Positions 12,542 through 25,639 of a DNA stretch of 64,000 nt are shown here, in pieces. The translations under genes and the position numbers were made by a program. The DNA is taken from assembly GCA_914767715.1 (NCBI GenBank), contig OU612069.1, positions 372,001 through 436,000 of the forward strand, read 5' to 3'. The notes beneath the pieces are model-generated. The model did no database searches, was not told where the DNA came from, and worked only from the letters and a program-made list of their open reading frames with translations. Each line of letters begins with the position of its first letter. Position 1 is the first letter of the stretch. Origin of the DNA: Membranipora membranacea (taxonomy: Eukaryota; Bryozoa; Gymnolaemata; Cheilostomatida; Membraniporidae).

Positions 12542-14240
12542 CTTCTGCGGTAGGAGATCACGATAGCAGTGATCAAGGTTTTATGCAACACACATTAATT
12601 TTCACGCTGACACATGACAAGCTCTATTTGCAGATTGTTTGCAATGAAATGAATTATCAAAGCGTCATATTATCATTATTGGCAGGTAACTGGTCTATCA
12701 TCTGACTGATGTCTCTATGCTAACATTGTTTACCTTGCAATAACAGGTGCGTCTTCGAAAATATTGAACTTAAATCTAGGATTATACAGTACATCTAATT
12801 AGACTGTGTGCATGAAGTTGCAGCATGAGATGTCAGTTTAAGAGTGCTACTGGATGATTCTTGCTTTCACGATTGGAGTTTAATAAGACACCTCTTTTCC
12901 GAGGGATGCACTGTTGTAGTTGTTCCCTAAGTCGGATTTTGAATTGTTGTGGCATGTCATGTATTCAATTGGTGTGTTTGATATTGTGCCTGCAAACATT
13001 GAAACTATTTGACTTTTATATCAGACAGCAGGTTTTAAGTTGCTGATCCATTCATGCTAAGAATTAACATGTGTGACAAAAATGACACAAGTTGATAATT
13101 CAGATCCCTTTTCCTCACAAATATGTAGTCGAAAATTGCGAACTTCAGTTATCGATTTATTTGTAATTGCAATTGTTCAGGAAGGTAAAATTTAATATGC
13201 TGATGACCTTTTCACTCAACACTAAATATATCATTCGGAAAATACTACACAGAAAATAGCTCCAAATATAAAACTATGCTAACGGTAATATCTCCCTGAA
13301 AGTTAGCCAGCAATCCTAGGCATCTAGTACTCCTACACACTCACACTACTATCAAAACTTCAAGGTTGTTATAGCCAGAAGCCAATATGTTGGCATTGAT
13401 ATTATTATCAGAGCCAACATATTAGCTAAATAGCCAGTGAATCAGACAGGATCTTACTAAGTTCCGCATGGCGATGATTTGAGCAGAAATACGTGATGCA
13501 ATAAAATTTTGATAAAATAATAACAACGACAATCTGCTGGCAAGGAGCTAAACACCTAGCACCCCCAACAGCCTATCTCAAAATGCTGGCTTCTCTTGTT
13601 TTCTTAAGTGCAGAGGTGGATCTTTATGCTACATGCAAGCACATAGTAGACATCCTTCATTCAAGGTCCTTATCCAAAAAGATCTGGTTAGGCAGATGGA
13701 ATGCCATAACCAATATTGTATATTACATCATATCACCATGGGTCCTTACCCTTAACCAGCAGACCGCTCCAGACTAAGGAAGATCTACAGGGGGGTGTGT
13801 CAATTAGAAACAGCCAAAATCACAATCTGATCGCTCACTCAGTGAGTGTGTGATACCTGCTAGGCTTTCCTTTCAAATCACTCAGTCATCAATGGAACTA
13901 TATAAATTCTGAGTGAGCGATTTGGGAACAGATTTGTCTAATTGAAAGACACAGGCAAATATAAAATGATAAAAATTGTAACTGAAAATCATATTAAAAA
14001 TTAGAGTATTTTATGAAAAAAAGTATTTCGTAGCATCTCCGCCCTGCAGCGGGGCGTCTAGATGGCGCATGTGTATACATGTGTATGCGCTATCACGGCT
14101 CCATGCAGCTTTACAACCAGATCACCATTAGCCACACTCCAAAAAACAAGCATCAGACAGTACATGTTTCATAACCAGGGGTTAAACTGAGTGCATTCAG
14201 TTTAAAGAAATTTAAACTCATGGTCAGGGATGAATATCTT
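12542..14240. other. Intergenic with one MITE candidate
   Basis: This holds the presumed upstream region of lectin 2 (minus strand), but no clear TATA element could be assigned. Short open frames at 12861-13046 and 13583-13777 have no domain features. 13795-13955 is described separately. Confidence 0.4.
13795..13955. mobile_element. Small inverted-repeat element, MITE candidate
   Basis: The left end begins GTGTGTCAATTAGAAACAG. The right end, reverse-complemented, reads TGTGTCTTTCAATTAGACAA. Both arms then reach TCGCTCACTCAG, and the left arm carries the palindrome CTCACTCAGTGAG. The element is about 160 bp, diverged and non-coding. Target-site duplication is unclear. Confidence 0.45.
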
Positions 14241-14473
14241 TCAAACATTTAGCAGATATTTTTTCCCGGTGGCGATAATTAGTACTATTGTGGAAGTGTG
14301 ATTTCCAATAGCAAATTCTAATCTCATGACAAGGGAACTATCGGCATCAAATAACCCGGATACGGAAGTCAAGACGATTGTCTTGTTGTTAATAATATTC
14401 GATTCATTCCTGTTTAAATAGTTAGACAGGATGTCAGGATGAGTTTTGAGATATGAGTCAGGATTGTCTAACC
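14241..14473 (-). CDS. Candidate terminal exon of an unknown extracellular protein
   Basis: On the minus strand an acceptor of CCCTCTTGGTAG type precedes a phase-1 open frame of 77 codons ending at 14241. The product has several N-glycosylation sequons (NES, NKT, NHT) and amphipathic segments such as LVMRLEFAIG. It resembles a secreted or ectodomain end. No upstream exon was found between 14474 and 15070, and no family is recognised. It could be a chance frame. Confidence 0.25.
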
Positions 14474-15149
14474 CTACCAAGAGGGAATGTAACTCCCAAA
14501 TATTCTACAGTAAATTGCAATACCGATCCAGAAAAAAAAACATCTGTTTCTACAGCATCCAGGGTCGAATGATAGCATATATAAAAAATTGCTTATTCAT
14601 GGTCTCATCTGTCTAGCGCCTCCTTAAATGTGGGACAACTCTTGACACAACCTCATTATTGAACCATATCAGATGTCTGCAACTTCATAAATTGGTATAT
14701 ACATTCATTCATTTGACGCATGAACTAGACTCGACGAATAATATGAAAAACACACATATTCATCTCCTTGGATCACTTTTTTACTGCAGGGTATGTTTAT
14801 TAGTTAGCTTTTAAGGATTAGGGATAGACTCGCACAGAAGAACGCTCTTTATACCAACTGAGAAGATGGTCAAGGTCCAAGTAAAGCTCACCTCATTTTT
14901 GCGGTTGCAGGCCCCTCGAGTTAAGTTGTGGCAGTGAATAGCAGGCCCCCTGAATTACTTGGCACAAATGGTAGTGTGTGGACTGGCAGGTGTTCTGTCT
15001 CAAAGTAAGAACACGATAAGACGAGTGTGTGAAGAAGTGTAAGATGATCTAGGGGTGTGGTCTGCTTTACTTGAGGCCCCTGCCAAAAATCCAAACGACA
15101 TTGTCTTGGCCGATTTTGTTTCATTCCTGCCATGAATCACAGAAGCATC

Positions 15150-16601
15150 AACTTCTGTGGGCTTTGGAGGTGTCTGGGGAGACCAGTGGTTTTCGAGATC
15201 CTTGCCTCAGGTTGCATGCCTTATATAGCAAGGTTGGAACTGTTCCCCATAGTTGTTGCTCTCTTGATGCATCAGGAGAGTGTGCCCAACAAATCCGATT
15301 CCGCTTCGCAGAGCATGGTGCCTCCTCGAGATTCACAGTACAGTAGAGGAGCCAAATATAACCTTATCGATGGACATACCTCTCAATGAGGCCGAGGAAC
15401 TAAAAGTTGCTGTAATGAAGGATTCTGATTATGTGGTTCAGGCCTTATCTAACATCCAGGCTGAAAAAGCAGAAGCTTCCTCATCTGAGTCAGATCAGGA
15501 GATAATACTCAAAGCTATCAGTGACTCAGACGGTGGATTTTCGCAAGTAAATCAACGAGTGAAAGAACGATTGAGAAGTTGGTTCGTTGACCAGTTAGAG
15601 TTCCTTATAAAGAGAGAACCAGAGAATACTATGTTCATGCTCCACAGTGCTGATGTGATGCTAGCCTTTGCAAAGTTTGATAAGGCACTCCTTCATCGTC
15701 AGAATGCGCTCTGGATCGACCTCAGCTTACACGGTGGAGACCATATCAATGTGGGAAACGCATACCATAGCATGTCAACAGTGTACAGAGCTCAAGGGTA
15801 CTACGATAAAGCTCTTGAATATGCCGATAAGTCACTCAAAATAAGACTGGACTCACTTAGTGATAATCATCCTGATGTGGCAACGACTTACAGCAATATT
15901 GGTGAGGTTCACAGATACAAAGGAGACTATAATAAAGCTTTAGATTATCAACACAAATCACTACTCATCATTCTGGACACACAAGGAGAGAACAATTCCA
16001 ATGTGGCAACTTGCTACCAAATCATGGGTAAAGTGTATGACGCAAAGTGTGAATATGACAAGGCTCTTGAATATCACCATAAATCACTGCGTATCCGACT
16101 GGACACATTAGGTGACAATCACCCCAATGTGGCTCTCTCCTATCATAACATCGCACTTGTGTACAGTCATAAAAGAGACAATGCAAAGGCTTTGGACTAT
16201 TTCCAGAAATCACTCGTAATCAACCTGGATGCATTAGGTGAAAATCATACTAACATGGCACTCACCTATAACAATATGGCAAATGTGTTCGACAAGAAAT
16301 ATGAATATGATAAGGGTCTAGAATATTTTTCATAAATCTCTAAAAATCCGACTGGACACATAAGGTGACAATCATCCTTATGTGGCTCACACCTATCATA
16401 ACATCGCACTTGTGTACAGTTATAAAAGAGACTATGATGAAGCTCTTGAATATTACGGTAAATCGCTTACCATCTTTAAAAGTGTACATGGAGAGACTCA
16501 TCCCTCAGTCACGACTGTCCGCGGAAATATCAAAAGGCTGCAACAAGACAAAGAAAACTGTTGTATACTTTAGTTGTCATGATGGATGGATGTATTACTA
16601 A
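15150..16601 (+). pseudogene. TIR-like/TPR protein gene, broken (TPR copy 1)
   Basis: The main open frame is 15280-16335 (351 codons). It starts within a segment with RAWCLLEI (residues 11-18), then a helical stretch containing AEKAEA. This matches the end of the TIR-like N-terminal domain seen in many KLC-type TPR proteins. The upstream part (about 15150-15280) is spread over different frames with stops, so it is decayed or intron-split. From about residue 148 there are 42-residue TPRs with the NHPNVA and DKALEY consensus. At 16326-16330 an extra T in a T-run shifts the frame, and TAA at 16361-16363 replaces a TTA leucine codon. The remaining TPR and C-terminus continue to about 16572. The paralogous copy near 47 kb is intact at both sites, so the lesions are local. 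The intact protein would be a cytoplasmic scaffold or sensor, by family inference. Confidence 0.7.
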
Positions 16602-16657
16602 ATCCTTCATCTGTTCGGACTAAAATATTGCCTTATCTACTTGACATATCATTACTG

Positions 16658-17003
16658 TCTACAATACAAAATATTGAGGTGACTTCTTCCCCATCCCAAA
16701 GTATTGACTGACAGACTGGTATCCCCTCATCATCTCCTGTCATCATTATTCCCCTTTATTTAAGAAACGATAATAAAGAGATATAACTACACATAATATA
16801 TACTTCAGAAACAAAAAAAATAAGCAAAGGGGAATAATGATGACAGGAGATGATGAGGGGATACCAGTCTGTCAATCAATACTTTGGGATGGGGAAGAAG
16901 TCATCTCAATATTTTGTGTTGTAGACTATTTAAGAAACGATAATAAAGAGATATAACTACACATAATATATATATACTTCGGAAACAAAAAAAATAAGCA
17001 ATA
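16658..17003. repeat. Inverted duplication A-B-A'-B downstream of TPR copy 1
   Basis: Arm A (16658-16757) and its near-perfect inverse A' (16823-16925) flank B (16758-16822). B recurs in direct orientation at 16927-17003. TPR copy 2 has only A followed by inverted B (47317-47485), the simpler layout. So copy 1 underwent a local inversion-duplication. Arms are about 100 bp and differ at only a few positions. Confidence 0.85.
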
Positions 17004-17770
17004 TTGTGTCGATATTACATGAATACAGAATATTAAAAGTTAAGATAATAAATATTGGTAGACACCCCCATGAAGCAGCTATTCCTGAACATTGGATAAA
17101 ATGGCTGCAGAGACTTTTTTTTGTTAGATGAAAAAGATGAAAGATAATAACACATAAAATTTTAAATATCTGCACTAACTCATAGAATCCTAATACTTCA
17201 GGGGGCAATAATATAATTTCAACATAAATGTGATTTCACACTGTCAGGTCCATTCCTAATACTTGATTCCCTTCTAGCCTGTGGAACAAGATGCAATACG
17301 GGACTACACTTGTGAGCCTACATCTTCAACAGTTTTGATTTGATGGCTTCAGGTATTATATAGTGCAGTCATTTAATCTCAACAACTTGTATGTGAAGGT
17401 TTTAACACAAAGTTTGTACGCTCTTGTGTACAATTAAAAGAATGTGCTAACAAAAGACATAATAAAGGTTTGAGGACATTTGCCTCCTTGAATGAATGTG
17501 ATCGGTTGAGCGTACAGGATATTAAATTCCTATTGACTGGGTAATATGATATTCGTACTCCTACATACACAGTGGAACAGCGACATTTTGGAATCTACTG
17601 TATGTGGGTCTCATAGAAACTCAGTGAAGCAATTTACATGACCTCAAATCATGTAAATGTACAACGGTGATTCGCTGAGAAGATGGCCAATTGTGATTAT
17701 TTGTAACTGCAGTTGGAAGGGTTTCAAGTTCTATGCAATCAATTCTATGCAATTCTAAGCAAACTAAATT
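17004..17770 (+). repeat. Duplicated 3' flank of the TPR gene, copy 1
   Basis: From the GGCTGCAGAG block to about 17770 the sequence matches 47488-48255 almost base for base. Shared landmarks are TCCTAATACTTCA, CCTTCTAGCCTGTGG and GCAATCAATTCTATGCAATT. No gene is recognised. The CCTTCTAGCC...ACTTGTGAG block also occurs just upstream of TPR copy 2 (46290-46335), as if a longer tandem array once existed. Confidence 0.7.
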
Positions 17771-17902
17771 TGAATGGTTGAATGATTTGAATGATTGATA
17801 ACAGCATTGTTAATACAAAAAACAGGTTTGAAGCTTGAAGTTAAGTTATTTGGATACCTTGAAGCTTGAAATAGTTAAGCAGTTCAATACACACTCTAAG
17901 CA

Positions 17903-20900
17903 ATGAATACAGGACAAACTCTAGGTGAGTACAGACCTCTGCATTATGAGTATTCTAGTACAATAGGACAAGTTGAGAGTCCTAGCAGCAGCCCAATGCA
18001 CACAGTTTAAACTTATGTGTAGGCAAAGGGAAGAGCTTTATATACAATCTAATTCCCTCACTCACACCTCCAAAGCAGCTTTGCTACCTCATTCTGTTAG
18101 TTTCTTAGATACACAGTGATCATGCAACTATTTGGGTTAAACAAGGATCAATGGAGGTTGGATTTCTCCGTCTGATATGCCCTAAATTCTTGAAATCAAA
18201 TAAATATCTTGCGTGACATGTTGCAGTGAGGCTGGTTTTGCAATAAAACGGCATAAAGCCAAACCATTGCGTTCTGAGAATGGTCAATAACTATAAGTAG
18301 CTGGATAAAATTGTATTGCTTGAATGACCTAAACATCATGGCATACGCACCCTCGAAACACATTATTAATCAGGTGTAAGGTACGGGAGAAGAGACAGGG
18401 GTTGGTTGATTGATGGTGTATATTGTTGATATTTTTTTTATCTTCACCTTTAACTGCAATTAGAATTAGCAAACACTTATATAGTATGACCTTAGTTCTA
18501 CACTGGTATTGTAAGATATTGTTTTAGATGTCAGAAGGTGTCCGTTCATTGCCAACGGATCAGATAATTTCAATGATGTTACAAATCCTTGCCTGTCAAT
18601 CTCGAGAAATTGTTGAACTGTGAAAGACCTTGGCTGATTGTCAATCAGTATCAGTATCCCGAGTTGAGAAGGAACAATAATAAAAAAGCTTCATGATATT
18701 TCTGGAAGTAGAGAGGAAAACCATCTAGCTTAAATTTGACTCACTATTGCTTACAAGCCGATCATACTGTACTGCAAAGTAGGTTTATCGAAGGCCATTT
18801 TTCAAATCGTACACGTCACCCGAAAAACCATGGCTAATTTGACCAGGAGAGATACTGATAATTGTTACATATGTGGCATGAGATCCATTAATCTGATTGT
18901 TAAACATCTCAACACTGCACTGCAGCATTGAATAATGTATAATGACTCTCTGAGATCCTGTCTACTGTACTTAAATAGCTAATGTGGAAGGAGATTCTGG
19001 GGCTAAGACTGCACAGATTGACAAGGCTGGATATGGTGCAGAAAGTGAGCTTTGGAATGCTGTCCTTGTGGTCGAAAAACAAAACCTCTATGTCAACAAA
19101 GATGTGAGTGCTAGAATTATTTTTCTACTTTTCACTACTTTTGTTGAATTATGTGGGTCCACCATAAACTTAAGAAGTCTACGGTGTCCACAGAAAATTG
19201 ACTACTTAGATGGTAACATTACATTGGACTCTTTAGAGCAGTCATCATCACTTGATTAAGCAGTGCCTGTTTCAGTTCATTCATTTTCATACTGCTTGAA
19301 GTAACTAAGCAGCAGGAGATTTGGCTGCCCCTTAAGAGGTACCCAGGTGCCCAAGATCCAAATCCTGAGAATGTGATACATCCTGTAATTAAGAGCTCAT
19401 CCTAGACCTAGACCTCTGGAACTGGGAGTGCAGCAATTGCTGCAAACACTGAAACTGACATGAACAAGCTATATTACAGTGATACTTTAAACTTGGCCAA
19501 TAGGCCGAGAAGACTTAAATATTTTCTCAGAACAAGGTAACACAGGAAATGTCCTAAACCAATGGCCTAAAGTTTGCAAAAATAAAGCATGCACTATGTT
19601 GTGAAAAAAGCCCTCATTAGGGCATACCATTGCATATATGCTTGACCAGGGAATTGTAATCGCCTTTCAGTGAAGAGTATTTTTACAAATATTTTTACAA
19701 TTTCTTTACAATCTTCTGTAGCCGAGAATGTCCCTATACCGCAAAACGTTGGCAGAAAACTTCAAAGATAACTATATTCAAATTTAAAAATAGGGGAGGG
19801 CTTGGGAAATTCGTAATGCTTGAATGGATTCTGGGAGTGGTTTCAATCATATTCCATGTGGTTGTGTCATGACTTAACCATTCAATGTGGTATGTCCGTG
19901 ATTTGGTTAATGCGCAGGCAAAGATCAAGAACCATCAATGTTTAAGGCCATTATACTCTCAAATATTTTTCAACTCTACTGTTTTTTGCTTACTTCCAAA
20001 CTTATTCTGATTTTTTCATAGGTAATGATGCTAGCCTCCCCAGTGTTCAAGCAGATGTTCACTGCCCCATTCAAAGAGACGCAAAGTGATCCAGTCACTG
20101 TCGAGCTGCCGGCAAAAACAATCAACGGTGTCATATTGATGCTTGATTATCTCTATCCTGATAGGACAGTGGGTATAACAGGTCAGTGGTTATACATCAT
20201 GCGAGAGCTAGGCCATCCCTTGTATTTTGGTTGTTGCGGGAACTTAATGTTTCATGGGTAAATCTCATTCTGGTCTTCTGAGTCATAGGACCGCTGTTTC
20301 CAACTTGAATCTAACATGATGTATAACTATAACTATGCTGTATCAGCATTTTCCATAACCATGATCCTTTCCTCCTTCTTTTGTTCCACTTGGTACCTGT
20401 TACCATGGATGCTCAGTGATCATCCAATTTTCCAAGTCATGTTTCTGTTTTCAGATAAAAGGGCAGCACAGATGTTGCCTTTTGCTGAAGAATATCAAAT
20501 GTTGAATTTGAAAGAAACATGTGCCAGGGAGCTTACAAAAATGGCAAAACCTCGACTGGAAATATTAACGCTTGCAGAGCGTTACAACTTGCCACAATTG
20601 CTGCAGAAGGCAATCGATTCCTGTGCTTGTAAGCTAGAGCCTGGAGAAATAGAACGTCAGCTGAAGATGCCGATAAACGAAGGTCTCAGTGATGGGTCTG
20701 TTCTGAAAATCTACAAGTAAGTCAACCAGGAACTAAATGTGGCCAACCATTGCATGCAACCGTATATTCTCACCACTTGAATCAATCATACTTATTGAAT
20801 GATTCCATAATCAACATGGTTGGATTAGATATTTCTAAAAGCTTTGACAAAAAGATAATAGAACAGCACTTTGGGCTTGAGTTTGACCAACTCTGAACTC

Positions 20901-21316
20901 TCTGAACTCAATTCTATTTATATTACGTTCTTCTTTTGAAATAGGAACATTGATATTTATTCAAAATGTACTAATCCCTCATTCTGTTCGCTCAGAGGTC
21001 AACGTGGGCTTTCGCAAATTGAGCAGACACTGAGAAACCTTAATCCTGTGAACCTGGCACTAGCCCAATTCTCAATTTAAAATATTATTATCATTTTAGA
21101 ATGAAACTCCAAGTTACCAATGAGATAATACATGAGATACCAGGAAAGATAAATGCTATCAAAGGCGATGATAATCCATTATGCAGTAGTAAATTCCTGG
21201 CTTCAAGATATGATTGGAAAGAAGAGATTGATGTGATACCTAAGGTCATCAAGGAGTATGAAGCTATCTATGGGCGATCACAGAAAAGATTAGGATTTAA
21301 TTACATGAGGAAGTGA
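17903..21316 (+). CDS. BTB/POZ-domain protein, 5 exons
   Basis: Exons: 17903-17924 (candidate first exon, MNTGQTL), 18979-19103, 20022-20181, 20455-20716, 21100-21316. Phases agree and total 786 nt (261 aa plus stop). Exons 2-4 carry the BTB fold: SELWNAVLVVE, then VMMLASPVFKQMF and a VTVELPAKTINGVILMLDYLYP strand-helix region, then a helical BACK-like end. The C-terminus is charged and helical. BTB proteins usually dimerise, and many recruit substrates to cullin-3 ligases; this copy has no kelch or MATH partner domain. The 22-bp first exon is the least certain part, since exon 2 needs an upstream phase-1 donor and this is the best one seen. A polyadenylation signal AATAAA lies at 21455-21460. 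Disruptive lesions are absent. Confidence 0.75.
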
Positions 21317-21454
21317 GAGTAGTTTTGTCTTATACATGTATATGAATATAATACATACTCTGCAATCTAGAGAACCTTAACTGTAGATTGTCAAACTGAG
21401 TTTGATTTTGATTGCAAAGTTGTTGTTATGCTATGTATTCTCTAAAATTTGGAC

Positions 21455-21460
21455 AATAAA
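21455..21460 (+). terminator. Polyadenylation signal of the BTB gene
   Basis: AATAAA lies 139 bp after the BTB stop codon, on the coding strand, in an AT-rich flank. Assignment rests on position and motif only. Confidence 0.45.
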
Positions 21461-24209
21461 CTATGTTTATTTGGAAGTTTTTCCCAAAAAGTGACACAAG
21501 GACACTACTAATTTACTCTTACTGACGTTGACTGTATTTACTGCATGTGCACTGCTGTTTATTCCATGAGATTGACAAGGTCTATGAATAAGAAATGCTA
21601 ATGATGCTAAGACTCTGAAACTGCAATGACTTGAAAGTGTTTGTAGTAAAGTATTGTACTGATAAGAAGATGCAAAAGAGTTCGAGTCCTCTTAAACATT
21701 TGTGAACACATTATATGGAAAGTCTGATAACTTTACTTCCAGCTTCAACAGAGCTATACTCATATTATTATTGAGAAATGAAAAAAGACAAACCGATTAG
21801 GGCCAGCATACAGATACAGGCCAAACATATCAAATAGAAATTTATTGCAGGATATAAAACAGTGAAAACACGGCAGTTATCTCAAAACTAATTATGTTGG
21901 AGTTATGGTAGATTATGTGCTGATGGGTAGGCCTACTTGGTAGACTCATTTGTTATCACTCAAATGAATCATTTTTCAACTGCAAAGTGTTTAATTATTC
22001 CGGAAAATTCAGATCCTGATGCTTCTGTTCTGATTTTGGATCATACCAAGAGGCAAGGATCTGCCTCAGTAGAAAAGATATATACTTGTGTCGGTGTTCA
22101 CAAAGGAGGGGCACAGATCATAAGATTTTGATTTACCACCACTAAAGGCTACCTTCGTGTCTCAGATGTATTAAAGGCAATATCTTATGTAGTTGGTGAA
22201 TTTTGAATAGGCTCTGCTGTGTGTTTTCTATGAATATTGTACCCTGGCATCGACTGATGATCTAACAAGTCAGAATGATTCTACCAAACACATGGCCTAG
22301 TACAACTGTACAAATCTTGCATAGTGTGACATCGTCCACTACATAAAGGAGAGTTAAATTAAATTTGGTTAGTGTAGTTAGTGTTTACCTGTTTGGAGAA
22401 GATACTGTCAGATATCACTAAAACACATACACATAACTTGTCAGGACACAGCAGTTCAAGCAAAAATCATATCAGCTCAGAGGACAGTGAAGGGACATTG
22501 AAAAAAGAATGGCTTAAATAAAAACCAAGATCTATAACACACTCTGTATTTTCCAGGGGTAGCCTGTTAAATGATATTCTAAAAGAAAGCTAAGAAAAAA
22601 AACCAAAAGATTATTTTATGCACAGTCTAAGGATGTCAGGCATTACATCAATGTTTTACTACCGATTGTAAAAAGAGGAAGCAAACCTAATAGATTCAGC
22701 TTGGCAACGGAACATTTTACAATCTGATGTGTTTCTGTATAAGCACAACTCACACGGATGTGGTCAGTTGTCTGATTCCAGATTATCATAGGGAACATCA
22801 GTTTTTATTTGTATTTCAGCTTTCGCAAATAATGTTGACCACATCTATTCTAACCAAAAACCATGGGTCACCAATCAATGTTCTGGTACTATTATGTCAA
22901 CAGCCAGATGATCAAATATTATAAGACCAGTGACCAAACTCGGCTCTACCCTAAGCAACCAATGCAAGGTCTCAAGCAAGTGTAATTTTCTCTCATCAAT
23001 GATTCAACAGATAAGTGATTCGCCCGCTGCACTTATTGATCCTAAAAAGATTTTCAATGGAAGAATATATTTGGTCTAATGAGGATTCTAACTCCATGCT
23101 GCAATGATAACACTTCAAACACTTCTCTGGGGAAACATTGTCTGACCTTGTAACCAATGACCAACTACTGAGTCCTATCCTTTAGACAATCTATCATTTC
23201 TTACTTGATTGAGAGGGCTGGCCCCTCAGAATTTTATTCATGGTTATACTTAAATTGATATTTAAATATTACGACAACTTGAGAGAACATTTGAGGTTGT
23301 ATATCAATCATACACTGCATGGAAATAAGACAGTCGCCTATTTTCTTCCATCCTTCAACATTATTCACCTTTGAATCAGGATACTTTAGATGGCCAATAT
23401 CCTGCCCCGATTTTAAATTACATCATTCGTCATCATTCAATTACAATATCGAAAACCCAAGGTTGAAATTGTGTTGCTGCACCGGCAGTTTCAGTATTTA
23501 GACAATAAGATATTGTGCAGTGACAATATATGGACGAAGCTTGTTGAGTTGAGAATATAAGAGTACTAACAGAAACTGACACCGCTGGATGATTGCACCT
23601 GATGCTGATTGTTCTCTTGAAGTGGAAATACCGCCCTTCACAAAGTCGATTTGTGTAATATTCTCTCATCAGTTATCATACTTTGAGTGCTGCGTACTCT
23701 GGACTCATTGAACCCTCACTTGACAATCATCATCGGAACAAGATTATGTTGGTTTGGTTTGTTAAAGATAATCATTAAATTGTTAACAATAATGATATTA
23801 TTAATATTTTACAGAGTTGATTATATTCACCATCACAGCAAGGAGTTTGAAAAAGGAGTGGAAACGGCCTCTCATTTCAAATTGTTGGTTGTCTGCACTG
23901 GTAATTGTCCTCTCTTTATCAGCAAAGGTTTTTCATGACCACAGCCAATCAGAGCAGAGACTGCAGAGAGTGACTTCCTGCCAAAAGGAAGTACAACTTC
24001 AGTTGCTGTAATAATTTTGATGACTGTCCAATCTGCAAGAGCATAGTTGTGAAATCCCATTTATCAAGATGGGCTCTACCGCAAATTTCCTAAGGTGTTT
24101 GAACCTCTTGAAAAGAAACTAAACTAAGTAGCAGAGAGATATAGATAGCACTCAGGTATAGTCGATGTTTCAAACTATAGTCTAGCTTTACCTGGGACTC
24201 CAAAGCCCA
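21461..24209. other. Intergenic, no gene recognised
   Basis: Only short frames without domain features are present. About 22980-23760 shares ordered blocks with 29430-30100, for example AGAAGAATATATT, TCTAATGAGGAT, AAAACCCAAGGTT and CTCTGGACTC. It is a diverged dispersed repeat. Confidence 0.45.
22980..23760 (+). repeat. Diverged dispersed repeat, copy 1
   Basis: Ordered blocks AGAAGAATATATT, TCTAATGAGGAT, AAAACCCAAGGTT, CTCTGGACTC and CCCTCACTTGA are shared with 29430-30100 in the same orientation. It appears non-coding and the family is unknown. Confidence 0.45.
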
Positions 24210-24218
24210 CTGCTAGTC
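24210..24218 (+). repeat. Target-site duplication, left
   Basis: CTGCTAGTC directly precedes the left inverted repeat and is identical to 28349-28357 after the right one. The neighbouring bases outside the nine differ, so the duplication is exactly 9 bp. Confidence 0.75.
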
Positions 24219-25639
24219 CGGTAGGTACGAAAAACCGTATCCACGAACTCACAAGCTACGAACCTTTAAAAAACCGAACCTTCAATGTGTCTGGTAACAT
24301 AATTTCGGCCAATGATGTTCTTTGTAACAAAAAGTCAAAACTTTGATGAACAGTTATCCTCTCTTGCACTTTGGTAAATGGTAGAGGACAACTCCAATCC
24401 CAGCAGAGAGTTTGGGACATATGAGCAGGGAGAGTGGGAAGGGAACAGGGAGGGGAGCAGGGAGTTTGTCCTCGACTGAACAAAGAAGGGGATTTTGTTC
24501 TAGAAGAGACACCAGGCTAGATCATGGCCTGAACGATTTCCAGATTGAGACAGAGGTTCCGGAGAGCTGGGAGCCACCAAGTTCAAACTTAGTGATTATT
24601 ACCATGGTGGTGCGACTGATCCTGGATAATTGAGTGATTATGCACAAATGCACGCAGTGATGCTTTCACTTATTAAATGATGCTTGCAAATACTCTGTTT
24701 ATGTGATCATTGCACTGTTTGAGTGATAAGGTGATCCAATCAGATAACATATTATATGCGCATTCAAATAAAGGTAATGGTTCAGAGAAGAGAAGAGACT
24801 GTTGATGGTGTTTACACGTGTATTCAATGAACTTATTTGTATATTATGGTGCCTGAAAAAGCGGCAAAATGAGAGGCAGAAAAAAAGGCCTGAGAGAATA
24901 GTAATGGCTCAGGTGGATTAATACTGAAGTGTGAGCATTCATGGCTGTGAATACACGTGTGATGGTAGACCATCGGGGACATAAAGCAGTTCCTATCCAA
25001 TCGTAGTGGCAATGTACGTCGTTAATGACAGTAAGCTAACTATCAAGCCATCACTGTTGCATAACAGCTATCACTAGGATTGTGCTGTGACTTCTGGTAC
25101 TGCGTAACTAAAAAAACAGAAAATATCACATTCAAATTCAAAGAGAAGTGTTTGATATCATATGTCATGATATTATCAGTTAAAATCTAAAACTCACTTT
25201 TTGCTCACTGCACTCTACTCATAGCTTTAGGGCAGCATGAGGCAAGCTCCCCGTTTCTTCATTGCCGGTTAATATTATTTGCTTTTTTATGGCTAGATGG
25301 TGACTGGTGAAGCTCACACCACATTACATTATCAATCATGCTAGCTGGGATAAAATGAATAATACACCAATTAATTTTGGTACATACCTGACCCAACTTG
25401 CAGCTTAATTACTATGTAGTTGTTTTACACGAGGCCTTTTCAGAAGACTAGGATATTATCATTATCAGTTTAGTCAGGGCCACCACAGCTTGAACCTGAC
25501 TTCGTTACACAGCTATAGTACAGCATGTTAGTCTGACCATCGGACCAAAATAATTTTGTATTCTGTGGTACGAGTCAGAGAAATCAATAGCTGAGGTTGT
25601 AATGAGTAAGGACCCGCATGGATATCTACAAACACAAGA

